Positions 9,137-16,606 of a stretch of 54,878 bases of DNA are shown here, piece after piece (position 1 is the stretch's first letter; each line of letters opens with the position of its first letter). Position numbers and translations under genes: made by a program. The notes beneath the pieces were generated by a model. It was given only the letters and a program-made list of their open reading frames with translations. It searched no databases and was not told where the DNA came from. Origin of the DNA: an uncultured Pseudoflavonifractor sp. (lineage in GTDB: Bacteria; Bacillota; Clostridia; Oscillospirales; Oscillospiraceae); the NCBI RefSeq assembly GCF_944387275.1, contig NZ_CALXEG010000016.1:1-54878 (forward strand), read 5' to 3'.

Positions 9137-9916
9137 TCAGTACATGGCATCCCAGGCTGCGCTGTGCTGCTGGCAGCGGTATTTGGCGGGCGGAAGGCCG
9201 TATTTCTTCTGAAAATCCCGGGCGAAGCTGCTGTGGGATGGGAACGCAAACTGTACCGCCGCCTCCACCACGGTAATATCGGTGGTCAGCAGCAGATACC
9301 GGGCAGCCCGCAGCTTCTCCCCCAGGATGTACTCCTTCAGCGTCATGCCCATCTGGCGGTGAAAGAGGGTGGAGAGGTAGTTGGGGGACAGACCACAGTG
9401 CGCCGCCAGCTCGGCCACGGAAATTTTGAAGTGCAGGTGCTTGGAGATGTAGTCCCGGCACTCCCGCACCGCCGGCACATAGGACAGCCGATTCTCCCGC
9501 ACCCGGGCGGCAAAGTCCAGCCCGGCCTGATGGAACATGTTGTACACCGCCTCCGGGTCATCCATCCGGTGGACCACATAGAGATAGGCGTCGGAGAGGC
9601 TGTAGGCAACCTCCTGGTCCAGCCCGCCCTCGATGGCAAAGCGGGTGTACAGGGTCACCGCCACGATAAAGGCGCAGCGCCACTGATCCAGATCGTTTTG
9701 GGCCATCAAGCCCATACCCGAGCTGCGTCCATAATGATGTCTGCGGAAGAGCTGGGCCAGCTTTTCCGGCTCTCCCCCCTTGACATAGAGAAACTGTAAG
9801 GTCTCGTCTTTGTAGTTTTCGTGGAACTCCAGGCTCTCCCGCCGCTGGGCCATGAGCCGGTCCATGACAGCTTCCACCTCCGGCGGTGTGGTGTATCTTT
9901 TCTCCTCTGTTTCCAT
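9137..9916 (-). CDS. AraC-family transcriptional regulator
   Basis: A 259-residue regulator. The C-terminal 100 residues are the double helix-turn-helix of AraC/XylS: ISVAELAAHCGLSPNYLSTL, then ITVVEAAVQFAFPSHSSFAR and the closing KKYGLPPAKYR. The N-terminal 150 residues do not show a cupin pattern and look alpha-helical. It is divergent from the GH3 glycosidase gene across 186 bp with interlocked promoters, so it most likely senses a sugar and controls that gene and itself. The sugar is unknown. A GGAGGGG ribosome binding site lies unusually far (about 14 bases) from the ATG. Confidence 0.9.
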   Translation of the reverse strand: METEEKRYTTPPEVEAVMDRLMAQRRESLEFHENYKDETLQFLYVKGGEPEKLAQLFRRHHYGRSSGMGLMAQNDLDQWRCAFIVAVTLYTRFAIEGGLDQEVAYSLSDAYLYVVHRMDDPEAVYNMFHQAGLDFAARVRENRLSYVPAVRECRDYISKHLHFKISVAELAAHCGLSPNYLSTLFHRQMGMTLKEYILGEKLRAARYLLLTTDITVVEAAVQFAFPSHSSFARDFQKKYGLPPAKYRCQQHSAAWDAMY

Positions 9917-9966
9917 TATTTCTATATTGTCCCCTCCATTTTCAACAATTTTTTCTTTCTATTTTT

Positions 9967-10010
9967 ATTATATATGGACATTTTAGAATGTAAAGTAGAT
10001 TTCGTATATT
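9967..10010. promoter_or_regulatory. Overlapping divergent promoters of the AraC regulator and the GH3 gene
   Basis: Rightward: TTTAGA (9982-9987)-N17-TATATT (10005-10010). Leftward: TTTACA (complement of 9989-9994)-N16-TATAAT (complement of 9967-9972). The -35 of the leftward promoter sits inside the spacer of the rightward one, so the two polymerases cannot bind at once. The whole region is strongly AT-rich compared with the genes around it. Confidence 0.55.
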
Positions 10011-10102
10011 AACCGTAGAAATCATGTATCCATTTTTTATTCTCACCGGTATGATTTTTTCTGCAGCGTGCGCGAACACAGCGCAGGAAAAAGGAAGGAG
10101 AA

Positions 10103-12823
10103 ATGAAAATGGAGCAATCGAAAGCAAAAAAGCCCCTGAGCAAAGGCGCCAAAATCGGCATCGGTGTGGCCATTGCCGTAGTGGTGCTGCTGGCGGCCGT
10201 TCTGGTCTACGCCTTTGTCATCACCAATTCTGGCTACTGGTTCCTGTCCAAGTTCAAGGCGGACACCCCTGAGCAGCAGATGTCCTACACCTCCGCCAGC
10301 GACACCTCTCAGACCATTGCCGACGAGGGCTTTGTCCTCATGCAGAACAATGAGGACCTGATGCCCCTGGCCACCTCCGCCGAGAACAAGACCAAGGTCA
10401 ATGTGTTCGGCATGCGGGCCGTGCAGCTGGTGTACAACGCCGGCGGCTCTGCCGCCTCCGTGGTGGACAAGTGCGTCCGTCTGGAGGACGCCATGGCCGA
10501 GGGCAACTACGAGCTCAACCCCGACCTGCTCAACCTCTACTACAACTACTACAAGACCGGCAAGGCCTCCATTGCCCCCACCTCCGCCCCGGGCAACAGC
10601 AGCGCCTCCGAGTTCATCACCGAGCCCAGCAACATCACCGTCCCCGACGTGCCCGGCGCCGTCCTCAATGACACCTCCCTCTATGACGACGGCCGCTCCA
10701 TCCTGGACCACGCCTACGACTACTCCGACGTGGCCATGATCTTCATCGGCCGGGGCGGCAGCGAGGTCTTTGACTTCACTCCCTCCCTGCTCCAGCTCTC
10801 CGAGGACGAGGCCTCCATGGTGGACGCGGTGTGCTCCAAGTTCGACAAGGTCATCCTGGTGCTCAACACCGCCAACGCCATGGAGCTGGACTTCCTGCGG
10901 GATTATCCCCAGATCAAGAGCGTGCTGTGGATCGGCTACCCCGGTGAGGCGGGCATCCACTCCCTGGTGCGCATCCTCAGCGGCGAGGTGAACCCCTCCG
11001 GCCGCCTGGCTGACACCTGGCTTGTGGACAACCTAGCCACTCCCGCCGCCAACAACTACCTCCAGCTGGAGTCCGACGGCACCTGGAACGCCAACAGCTA
11101 CCACTACACCAACGCCCCCGATGACGCCGGCTATTTCACTCAGTACAGCGAGGGCATCTACGTGGGCTACAAGTACTTTGAGACCCGCAACGACACCGAC
11201 GAGAGCTATGACTACGACAGCGAGGTCATGTTCCCCTTCGGCTCCGGCCTGTCCTACACCACCTTTGACAAGGACATCATGGCCATCAACGAGGACAGCG
11301 GCGTGATCACCGTCCGGGTGGAGGTCACCAACACCGGCGACGTGGCCGGCAAGGACGTGCTGGAGATCTACTACAATCCCCCCTACACCGGCGCCATTGA
11401 GAAGTCCACGGTGAATCTGGTGGCCTTCAAGAAGACCAACCTGATCGAGCCCGGCGCCACCGAATACTACTCCATCGAATTCAACGTGGAGGACATGGCC
11501 TCCTACGACTACAAGACCAACCAGGCCTGGACCCTGGAGGCCGGCGACTACATCATCTCCCTGCGGAACAACTCCCACGACGTGGTGGACCAGGAGACCT
11601 GGAGCCTGGCCGACGACATCATCTACAACGATGCCAACGACGGCAAGCGCTCCTGTGATCTGGTGTCCGTCACCAACCTGTTTGACGACGCCATGGGTCC
11701 CGACGACTTCCTGACCCGTGAGTGGAACCAGGACAGCCGCGCCTTCACCGGCCCCAAGGAGGAGGACTTCACCGCTTCCCAGGCCGTTCTGGACGCCATC
11801 AACGGCTGCTCCATCCCCACCGACGCGGAGCTGGGCCTGACCGAGGCCGACCTGCCCGCCGTTGGCGTGACCCTGGACACCCCCATCATGCTCTCCGACA
11901 TGAAGGGCGTGGCCAAGGACGACCCCAAGTGGGACGAGTTCGTCTCCCAGCTGACCCTGGACGAGATGGCCCTACTCTCCGGCAACGGCGCCTGGCACAT
12001 TGAGGGCCTGGAGCGGCTGGGCGTGCCCTTCACCCGCACCCCCGACGGCTCCGTCTGCGTGGGCGCCTCTACCTACTCCGGCGCCATCATGGGCACCGAC
12101 GCCGCAGGCATCACCTACCCCTGCCCGGTGGTCACCGCCTCCTCCTGGAACGAGGACATCGCCTACATGATGGGCACCAGCGCGGGCAGCGAGGCCCAGG
12201 TCAACGGCTATGCCGGCTGGTACGCCCCCGCCATGGATACCCACCGCACTGCTTTCAACGGCCGCAACTTTGAGTACTACTCCGAGGACAGCCTCCTGGC
12301 CGGCATCATCGCCTCCAACGTGGTCCGGGGCGCCACCGACAAGGGCGTCATCTCCTTTGTCAAGCACTTCGCCCTCAATGAGCGCGAGTCCAACGACCGC
12401 AACCAGCTCTTCTCCTGGTGCAACGAGCAGGCCATGCGGGAGATCTACCTGAAGCCCTTTGAGATGGCCATCAAGGAGGGCGGCTCCCTGGGCGTCATGT
12501 CCTCCTTCAACTACATCGGCACTGAGTGGGCGGGCGCCAACTCCACCCTGCTCACCGACCTGCTCCGGGATGAGTGGGGCTTTGAGGGCCTGGTCATCAC
12601 CGACGCCCACGTCTACCCCTACATGGACACCATCGCCATGTCCTACGCCGGCGGCGACCTGTCTCTGGACGCCGTAGGCGCTTGGGCTCCCTTCGACTCC
12701 CACGCCGGGCAGCTTCTGGACGCCGCCAAGAACCCCGACACCCAGATCGGCATGACCCGGAACCTGTTCCGCGCCAGCAAGAACATCCTCTACGCCGTCT
12801 GCCAGACCTGGGCGGTGGAGTAA
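10103..12823 (+). CDS. Membrane-anchored GH3 beta-glycosidase with permuted domain order
   Basis: A 906-residue glycoside hydrolase family 3 enzyme in which the usual domain order is swapped. After a cytoplasmic Lys-rich start and one membrane helix (about 18-41), the GH3 C-terminal alpha/beta domain comes first (DEGFVLMQNNEDLMPL to about 390), then a fibronectin-like domain (FGSGLSYTTF, about 378-510), and last the catalytic TIM barrel (about 610-900) with KHFALNERES and the expected nucleophile Asp834 in LVITDAH. This C-to-N order is known for some gut and rumen clostridial beta-glucosidases. The single anchor would display it outside the membrane. ATG 10109 (two codons later) has better ribosome-binding spacing. 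The substrate, probably a beta-glucoside or xyloside, is not readable. Confidence 0.9.
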   Translation: MKMEQSKAKKPLSKGAKIGIGVAIAVVVLLAAVLVYAFVITNSGYWFLSKFKADTPEQQMSYTSASDTSQTIADEGFVLMQNNEDLMPLATSAENKTKVNVFGMRAVQLVYNAGGSAASVVDKCVRLEDAMAEGNYELNPDLLNLYYNYYKTGKASIAPTSAPGNSSASEFITEPSNITVPDVPGAVLNDTSLYDDGRSILDHAYDYSDVAMIFIGRGGSEVFDFTPSLLQLSEDEASMVDAVCSKFDKVILVLNTANAMELDFLRDYPQIKSVLWIGYPGEAGIHSLVRILSGEVNPSGRLADTWLVDNLATPAANNYLQLESDGTWNANSYHYTNAPDDAGYFTQYSEGIYVGYKYFETRNDTDESYDYDSEVMFPFGSGLSYTTFDKDIMAINEDSGVITVRVEVTNTGDVAGKDVLEIYYNPPYTGAIEKSTVNLVAFKKTNLIEPGATEYYSIEFNVEDMASYDYKTNQAWTLEAGDYIISLRNNSHDVVDQETWSLADDIIYNDANDGKRSCDLVSVTNLFDDAMGPDDFLTREWNQDSRAFTGPKEEDFTASQAVLDAINGCSIPTDAELGLTEADLPAVGVTLDTPIMLSDMKGVAKDDPKWDEFVSQLTLDEMALLSGNGAWHIEGLERLGVPFTRTPDGSVCVGASTYSGAIMGTDAAGITYPCPVVTASSWNEDIAYMMGTSAGSEAQVNGYAGWYAPAMDTHRTAFNGRNFEYYSEDSLLAGIIASNVVRGATDKGVISFVKHFALNERESNDRNQLFSWCNEQAMREIYLKPFEMAIKEGGSLGVMSSFNYIGTEWAGANSTLLTDLLRDEWGFEGLVITDAHVYPYMDTIAMSYAGGDLSLDAVGAWAPFDSHAGQLLDAAKNPDTQIGMTRNLFRASKNILYAVCQTWAVE

Positions 12824-12842
12824 TTCCGCTCCGAATCCATGC

Positions 12843-12878
12843 AAAAGCGCGGCCCCATATATGGGGCCGCGCTTTTTT
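12843..12878. terminator. Bidirectional terminator between the GH3 gene and birA
   Basis: Stem AGCGCGGCCCCAT with its complement (12846-12873), flanked by AAAA on the left and TTTTTT on the right. It serves both convergent genes. Confidence 0.93.
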
Positions 12879-12883
12879 ATCTC

Positions 12884-13909
12884 TTATTCCGTATACCCGA
12901 ACAGTCCCCGGACCGACACGTCCCCGGCGTTGACGGTCTCCCGGGCGCCGTCCTCCCGACGGACAATGAGGGAGAAGTCGTCGGCCAGGTCCTCGGCCAC
13001 GCCGGTAAAGGTCTCGTTGCCCCGGAACACCCGCACCGGTTTTCCCAAGGTGAGGCAGTCCCTGCGGTAGCGCTCGTACCAGCTGTCCCGCCGGGCGGGA
13101 AAGTCCCGGTACATGCGGTCCAGAGCCCGCAGCAGGGCAACGGCCAGGTCGGCGCGGCGGGGCGCCCGGCCCAGGGCCTGGGCCAGGGAGATGGCCACCG
13201 GCGCGGCCACCGGGCCGAAGTCGGCCGCCTGCTGGCTCACGTTGATGCCGATGCCCACCGCCGCGTACTGGAGGCGGGCGCTCTCCCCCTCCATGCCCAG
13301 TTCGGTGAGGATGCCGCACAGCTTCCGCCCCTCCAGCACCAGGTCGTTGGTCCACTTGATGCCGGGCCGGAGGCCGCACACCGCCTCCACCGCGTCGCAC
13401 ACCGCCACTGCCGTCCAGGCCGTGAGCCACATCAGCTCGTCCAGGGTGCACTCGGGCCGCAGCAGCACGGAGCAGTACAGGCCCTTTCCCGCCGGGGACT
13501 CGAACTGCCGCCCCCGGCGGCCACGGCCGCCGGTCTGCTCCTCGGAGAGCACCGCCAGGCCCTCGGGCCTGCCCGCCAGGGCCTGCCGTTTCACCTCGCT
13601 GTTGGTGGAGTCCACGGTGGGCAGGCACAGGAGCTCCCGGCCCACCAGACAGCCGCCCAGCGCCCCGGCCAGCTCTCCGGCGGTGAGCAGGTCGGGAGAC
13701 TCCTCCAGCCGGTAGCCCCGGTTGGTGGCGGAGGAGATCACATATCCCTCCTGCCGGAGGGCCTCCACCGCCTTCCACACCGCCGCCCGGGACACCCCCA
13801 GCTCCTTGCTCATGGCCTCCCCGGACAGGGGGCCCTCCCCCTGTTTCAGCAGCGCCAGCACCTGATCCCGCAGCACGTCTCTCTCCCCTTTCTCTGTTTT
13901 GTGTTCCAT
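12884..13909 (-). CDS. birA: BirA: biotin protein ligase and biotin repressor
   Basis: A 341-residue bifunctional protein. The N-terminal 65 residues form a winged helix (LGVSRAAVWKAVEALRQEGY), so this is the class that also represses. The ligase domain has the biotin/ATP loop GRGRRGRQF, the active-site lysine segment KWTNDLVLEGRKLCGI, and a C-terminal SH3-like domain. It makes biotinyl-5'-AMP and attaches biotin to carrier lysines; pyruvate carboxylase at 42046 is a client in this window. The start at 13909 has GGGGGA 5-6 bases upstream. It is divergent from bioY over a BirA-type operator, so it should control both the transporter and itself. Confidence 0.95.
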   Translation of the reverse strand: MEHKTEKGERDVLRDQVLALLKQGEGPLSGEAMSKELGVSRAAVWKAVEALRQEGYVISSATNRGYRLEESPDLLTAGELAGALGGCLVGRELLCLPTVDSTNSEVKRQALAGRPEGLAVLSEEQTGGRGRRGRQFESPAGKGLYCSVLLRPECTLDELMWLTAWTAVAVCDAVEAVCGLRPGIKWTNDLVLEGRKLCGILTELGMEGESARLQYAAVGIGINVSQQAADFGPVAAPVAISLAQALGRAPRRADLAVALLRALDRMYRDFPARRDSWYERYRRDCLTLGKPVRVFRGNETFTGVAEDLADDFSLIVRREDGARETVNAGDVSVRGLFGYTE

Positions 13910-13960
13910 TGTATCCCCCGGGCACCGCTGCCGTCAACCATGATTGTAATCTGTTTTCAA

Positions 13961-14013
13961 ATTTTAGTTGACAATTCCGCAATTGTAAACTATTCTATTT
14001 CAGAAGTTTACAA
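13961..14013. promoter_or_regulatory. BirA operator with divergent birA and bioY promoters
   Basis: The inverted repeat TTGTAAACT-N13-AGTTTACAA (13983-14013) matches the BirA operator of Firmicutes (TGTAAAC-N15-GTTTACA). bioY promoter: TTGACA (13968-13973)-N17-TATTCT (13991-13996), whose -10 lies inside the operator. birA promoter on the other strand: TTTACA (complement of 13984-13989)-N17-TAAAAT (complement of 13961-13966), whose -35 is the left operator half-site. One bound BirA dimer would block both. Confidence 0.88.
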
Positions 14014-14049
14014 CTGTCCCGGTCCTGCGCCGGGTGAGAGGAGTCTGCT

Positions 14050-14589
14050 ATGAAGACGAGAAATCTGGTCCTCACCGGGGTCATGGCCGCCCTGCTGGCG
14101 GTCTGCGCCTGGATCTCCATCCCCACTACAGTGCCCTTCACCCTCCAGACCATGGGGGTATTCCTGGCGGTGGGGCTGCTGGGGGGCAAGCTGGGCTCCC
14201 TGGCGGTGGGGGTGTACCTGCTGCTGGGGGCAGTGGGGCTGCCCGTGTTTTCCCACTTTACCGGCGGTATCGGCGCCCTGGCGGGCACCACCGGCGGCTA
14301 TCTGCTGGGCTTCCTGCTCATCGCCCTGGTGATGTGGGCCGCCGAGGCCCTGCTGGGCAAGGGACCCCTGGTCTACCTGGGCTCCGCCGTGGTGGGGCTG
14401 GCGGTGTGCTACCTGTTCGGCTCGGTGTGGTTTCTGTACCTCTACTCCGCCGGCGGCGCGTCGGCGGACATGCTGACCGTGCTGGGCTGGTGTGTGTTCC
14501 CCTTTATTGTGCCCGACCTCATCAAGCTGGCCCTGGCCTTTGCCCTCGCCCGGCGGCTGGCTCCGGCCCTGTCCAGGCAGCGGGCCTGA
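14050..14589 (+). CDS. bioY: BioY: biotin ECF-transporter substrate-binding subunit
   Basis: A 179-residue integral membrane protein with about six helices, typical of BioY S-components that bind biotin and dock on a shared EcfA-A'-T module. The N-terminal PFTLQTMGVFLAVGLLGGKLG and the central GGIGALAGTTGGYLLGF segments are family hallmarks. AGAGGAG stands 6 bases before the ATG. Expression should rise when biotin is low, through the BirA operator just upstream. No biotin synthesis genes (bioA, B, D or F) are in the window, so this strain may rely on uptake. Confidence 0.95.
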   Translation: MKTRNLVLTGVMAALLAVCAWISIPTTVPFTLQTMGVFLAVGLLGGKLGSLAVGVYLLLGAVGLPVFSHFTGGIGALAGTTGGYLLGFLLIALVMWAAEALLGKGPLVYLGSAVVGLAVCYLFGSVWFLYLYSAGGASADMLTVLGWCVFPFIVPDLIKLALAFALARRLAPALSRQRA

Positions 14590-14593
14590 CCGG

Positions 14594-14622
14594 GCATATC
14601 CCGTCCCTCCCTCCCATATAGA
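14594..14622 (+). promoter_or_regulatory. Candidate sigma-E (mother-cell) promoter of yabP
   Basis: GCATATC (14594-14600)-N14-CATATAGA (from 14615) resembles the sporulation sigma-E pattern (GHATATK-N13-15-CATACAHT), and yabP is a sigma-E gene in Bacillus. The -10 match is partial. Confidence 0.4.
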
Positions 14623-14653
14623 TGGTACAGAGATTGAAAGGGAGGGACGTACC

Positions 14654-14941
14654 ATGCCCTATGAGGAAAAATCCATCCGTACCGACGCGCCCCACCACCT
14701 GATCCTGGAGGGCCGGGAGCAGCTCTCGGTCTCCGGCGTGGAGGAGGTGGAGAGCTTTGACGAGACCCAGATCGTCATGTACACCACCAAGGGAACGCTG
14801 ATCGTCCGGGGCGGTGACCTGCACATTGAGAAGCTGAGCCTGGACGGCGGGGACCTGAAGGTAGAGGGGGAGATCGACTCCCTCACCTATGAGGACAGCG
14901 GCCGGGACAAGGGCGGGCTGTTCTCCCGGCTGTTCCGCTGA
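14654..14941 (+). CDS. yabP: YabP spore-coat/sporulation protein
   Basis: A 95-residue protein with the YabP/YqfC fold pattern: HHLILEGREQLSVSGVEEVESFDE, then repeated beta strands (IVMYTTKGTLIVRGGDLHIEKL is the core, glycine-rich turns follow) and a basic C-terminal end FSRLFR. It is needed for sporulation in Bacillus. The order yabP-yabQ-divIC-yabR that follows is the same as in Bacillus subtilis, which strongly supports the call. The ATG at 14654 has GGAGGGA 7 bases upstream; the frame is open further but that is read-through of the bioY end. Confidence 0.9.
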   Translation: MPYEEKSIRTDAPHHLILEGREQLSVSGVEEVESFDETQIVMYTTKGTLIVRGGDLHIEKLSLDGGDLKVEGEIDSLTYEDSGRDKGGLFSRLFR

Positions 14942-14952
14942 GGGGGCGGGCC

Positions 14953-15639
14953 ATGGAGATCTCGGTGGCCGGGCAAGCCTTCTCCCTTGCCGCCGCCCTG
15001 GTGCTGGGGGCCCTGGTGGGGGTGCTGTACGACCTGTTCCGGGTGCTCCGGGTCCGGGTACGCCTGCCCCTGCTGGGGGGCGCGCTGGACCTGCTGTTCT
15101 GGCTGGCGGTGACCGTCTCCCTCTTCGTGTTCACCATTGCCGTGGGGGACGGACGGGTCCGCCTCTTCCACATCGGCGCCATCTTCCTGGGCGCGGTCGG
15201 GTACTTCCTCCTGCTCAGCCGCTGGGCCCTGAAGCTGGGCTATCTGCTGGCCGACCTGGCGGGCATGCTGTGGCGTTTTGTCCTTCTGCCGGTGACACTG
15301 CTGAGGACCCTGAGTAAAAAAATTAAAAAACTTGCGAAAAATCACTTTCATTATAAGCGGAGATGGTATAAAATAAAGCAAATACCCGAAGAGATGGCGC
15401 AAGCTGCCCGCAGGCGGGCGGCGCGCGGAGAAGGAGGAGCCGGTTATGAAGATCAAACGCGCGGGACTGCTCACCAAGATCGTCGTACTGGCGCTCCTCA
15501 TCGGCCTGTCCATCGCCCTGCTGGATCTGCGGAGCCGGCTGGAGGACGCCCAGGCCCAGAAGGCCGCGCTCACCGCCCAGGTGGACGCCCAGACCCAGGT
15601 CAACGCCGACCTGTCCGACGCCGTGGAAAACAGCGATGA
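14953..15639 (+). CDS. yabQ: YabQ-like spore cortex membrane protein, frame overlapping divIC
   Basis: The first about 145 residues are membrane-spanning (helices near 8-28, 45-65, 73-93, 98-118) and end in a Lys/Arg-rich tail (KKIKKLAKNHFHYKRRW), as in YabQ, which is needed for spore cortex formation in Bacillus. The position between yabP and divIC supports it. The odd feature is the end: the frame runs 194 nt into divIC, and its last about 65 residues are Arg/Gly/Pro-rich, like an out-of-frame reading of divIC. Either the long overlap is real, or a base was gained or lost in the A7, A6 or A5 runs near 15315-15345. Confidence 0.8.
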   Translation: MEISVAGQAFSLAAALVLGALVGVLYDLFRVLRVRVRLPLLGGALDLLFWLAVTVSLFVFTIAVGDGRVRLFHIGAIFLGAVGYFLLLSRWALKLGYLLADLAGMLWRFVLLPVTLLRTLSKKIKKLAKNHFHYKRRWYKIKQIPEEMAQAARRRAARGEGGAGYEDQTRGTAHQDRRTGAPHRPVHRPAGSAEPAGGRPGPEGRAHRPGGRPDPGQRRPVRRRGKQR

Positions 15640-15721
15640 CCCCAAGCGGCAGCAGGATATCGCGCGGGACTCTTTGGGCCTTGTGCTCCCCGGCGAAAAG
15701 ATCCTGCGGATCACCGAGTAG
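15446..15721 (+). CDS. divIC: DivIC/FtsB-type septum formation initiator
   Basis: A 91-residue single-pass division protein: short basic start, one membrane helix (about 9-26), a coiled coil with heptad spacing (LRSRLEDAQAQKAALTAQVDAQTQVNADL), and the C-terminal segment IARDSLGLVLPGEKILRI that marks the DivIC/FtsL-B family. It would sit at the division septum with FtsL and DivIB. GGAGGAG precedes the ATG. Its 5' two thirds overlap the yabQ frame. Confidence 0.9.
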   Translation: MKIKRAGLLTKIVVLALLIGLSIALLDLRSRLEDAQAQKAALTAQVDAQTQVNADLSDAVENSDDPKRQQDIARDSLGLVLPGEKILRITE

Positions 15722-15765
15722 CGCATCCTGCCGGGTGAATTTTTAAGGAGGATATATCGGTCAGT

Positions 15766-16218
15766 ATGGAGTTTGGTGTTGGTTCTATCCTGGAGGGTAA
15801 GGTTACAGGTCTTACGAAGTTCGGTGCGTTCGTGTCGCTGCCCGAGGGCAAATCCGGCCTCGTGCACATTTCCGAGATCGCCTATTCCTATGTGAATGAC
15901 GTCAAGGACTACTTAAAAGAGGGTCAGGAGGTCAAGGTCAAGGTCATCGGCATTGACGAGAACGGCCGCATCAACCTCTCCATTAAGAAGGCGATGGATC
16001 CTCCTCCCCGCCCCGCCGGCCAGGGCCGGCCCATGGGCGGTTCCCGTCCCGCCGGCGGCGGTCGGTCCGGCGGCTTCGGCCGGGGCCCTGCGGCCCCCCG
16101 CGAGCCCGCCAGCTTTGAGGACAAGCTCAAGCAGTTTATGCAGGCCTCGGACAGCAAGCTCTCCGAGCTCCACTACACGGAGAAGCGGAGCAGCAACCGC
16201 CGCGGCGGCCGGAAATAA
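15766..16218 (+). CDS. yabR: S1-domain RNA-binding protein (YabR-like)
   Basis: A 150-residue protein with one S1 domain at residues 1-75: GSILEGKVTGLTKFGAFVSL, GLVHISEIA and KVIGIDENGRINLSIKKA. Residues 76-110 are a Pro/Gly/Arg-rich flexible linker, which may also bind RNA, and the end is basic (SSNRRGGRK). It follows divIC as yabR does in Bacillus. AAGGAGG precedes the ATG. Unlike the genes in front of it, its first codons use many A/T-ending codons, which may ease translation initiation. A strong terminator follows. Confidence 0.88.
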   Translation: MEFGVGSILEGKVTGLTKFGAFVSLPEGKSGLVHISEIAYSYVNDVKDYLKEGQEVKVKVIGIDENGRINLSIKKAMDPPPRPAGQGRPMGGSRPAGGGRSGGFGRGPAAPREPASFEDKLKQFMQASDSKLSELHYTEKRSSNRRGGRK

Positions 16219-16233
16219 GCGCTCAGCATCCGC

Positions 16234-16273
16234 GCAGCCTGTCGAACCCGGTGGTTCGGCAGGCTGCTTTTTT
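16234..16273 (+). terminator. Rho-independent terminator after yabR
   Basis: A 15-bp stem with one G-U pair (16234-16248 with 16253-16267) followed by TTTTTT. It is the first of six consecutive hairpins in this intergenic region. Confidence 0.9.
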
Positions 16274-16285
16274 CGCTCCGGCGCA

Positions 16286-16469
16286 AAACTTCATGCGCCA
16301 AGCGCATACCACGAAAACAGGTAAATGCCTGTGGCGCATGAAGTTTATGCGCATATGGGCCGTCCCGGCCCATGCGCTGTGATTTTATGGCCGTGCCGCT
16401 GGAAGCGGCACATGGCCGGTTTTTGCTATGCTTTTGCATAGCAAAAAAAGAACGCCCGTTTCCGGGCGT
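16286..16469. repeat. Intergenic block of five further tandem hairpins
   Basis: Between yabR and the amidohydrolase (388 bp without a gene) five more inverted repeats follow the terminator: 16286-16346 (15-bp perfect outer stem AAACTTCATGCGCCA, with an inner ACAGG/CCTGT hairpin), 16349-16377, 16389-16417, 16420-16447 (12-bp TTTTTGCTATGC with loop TTTT) and 16452-16469. No ORF and no known riboswitch pattern. From 16470 to 16606 I see only the probable promoter area of the next gene, with AT-rich sequence near 16540-16575. Confidence 0.75.
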
Positions 16470-16606
16470 CCAAGGTGCGCGGGAGAATGGAATGAGTTCC
16501 CTTGCTGGAATTGAGGTGGATTGCATATTGGATGAGCTGCAAGCATAATATAACTCTTTTTCCTATATTTGTCAAACACTACTTTTGTCGAAAGGACGGG
16601 ATTTCT

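Noticed and set aside
12597..13982. A 461-codon leftward frame overlapping birA and the end of the GH3 gene
   Set aside because: It is a third-frame shadow with an Arg/Gly-rich translation; birA in the correct frame shows complete domains.
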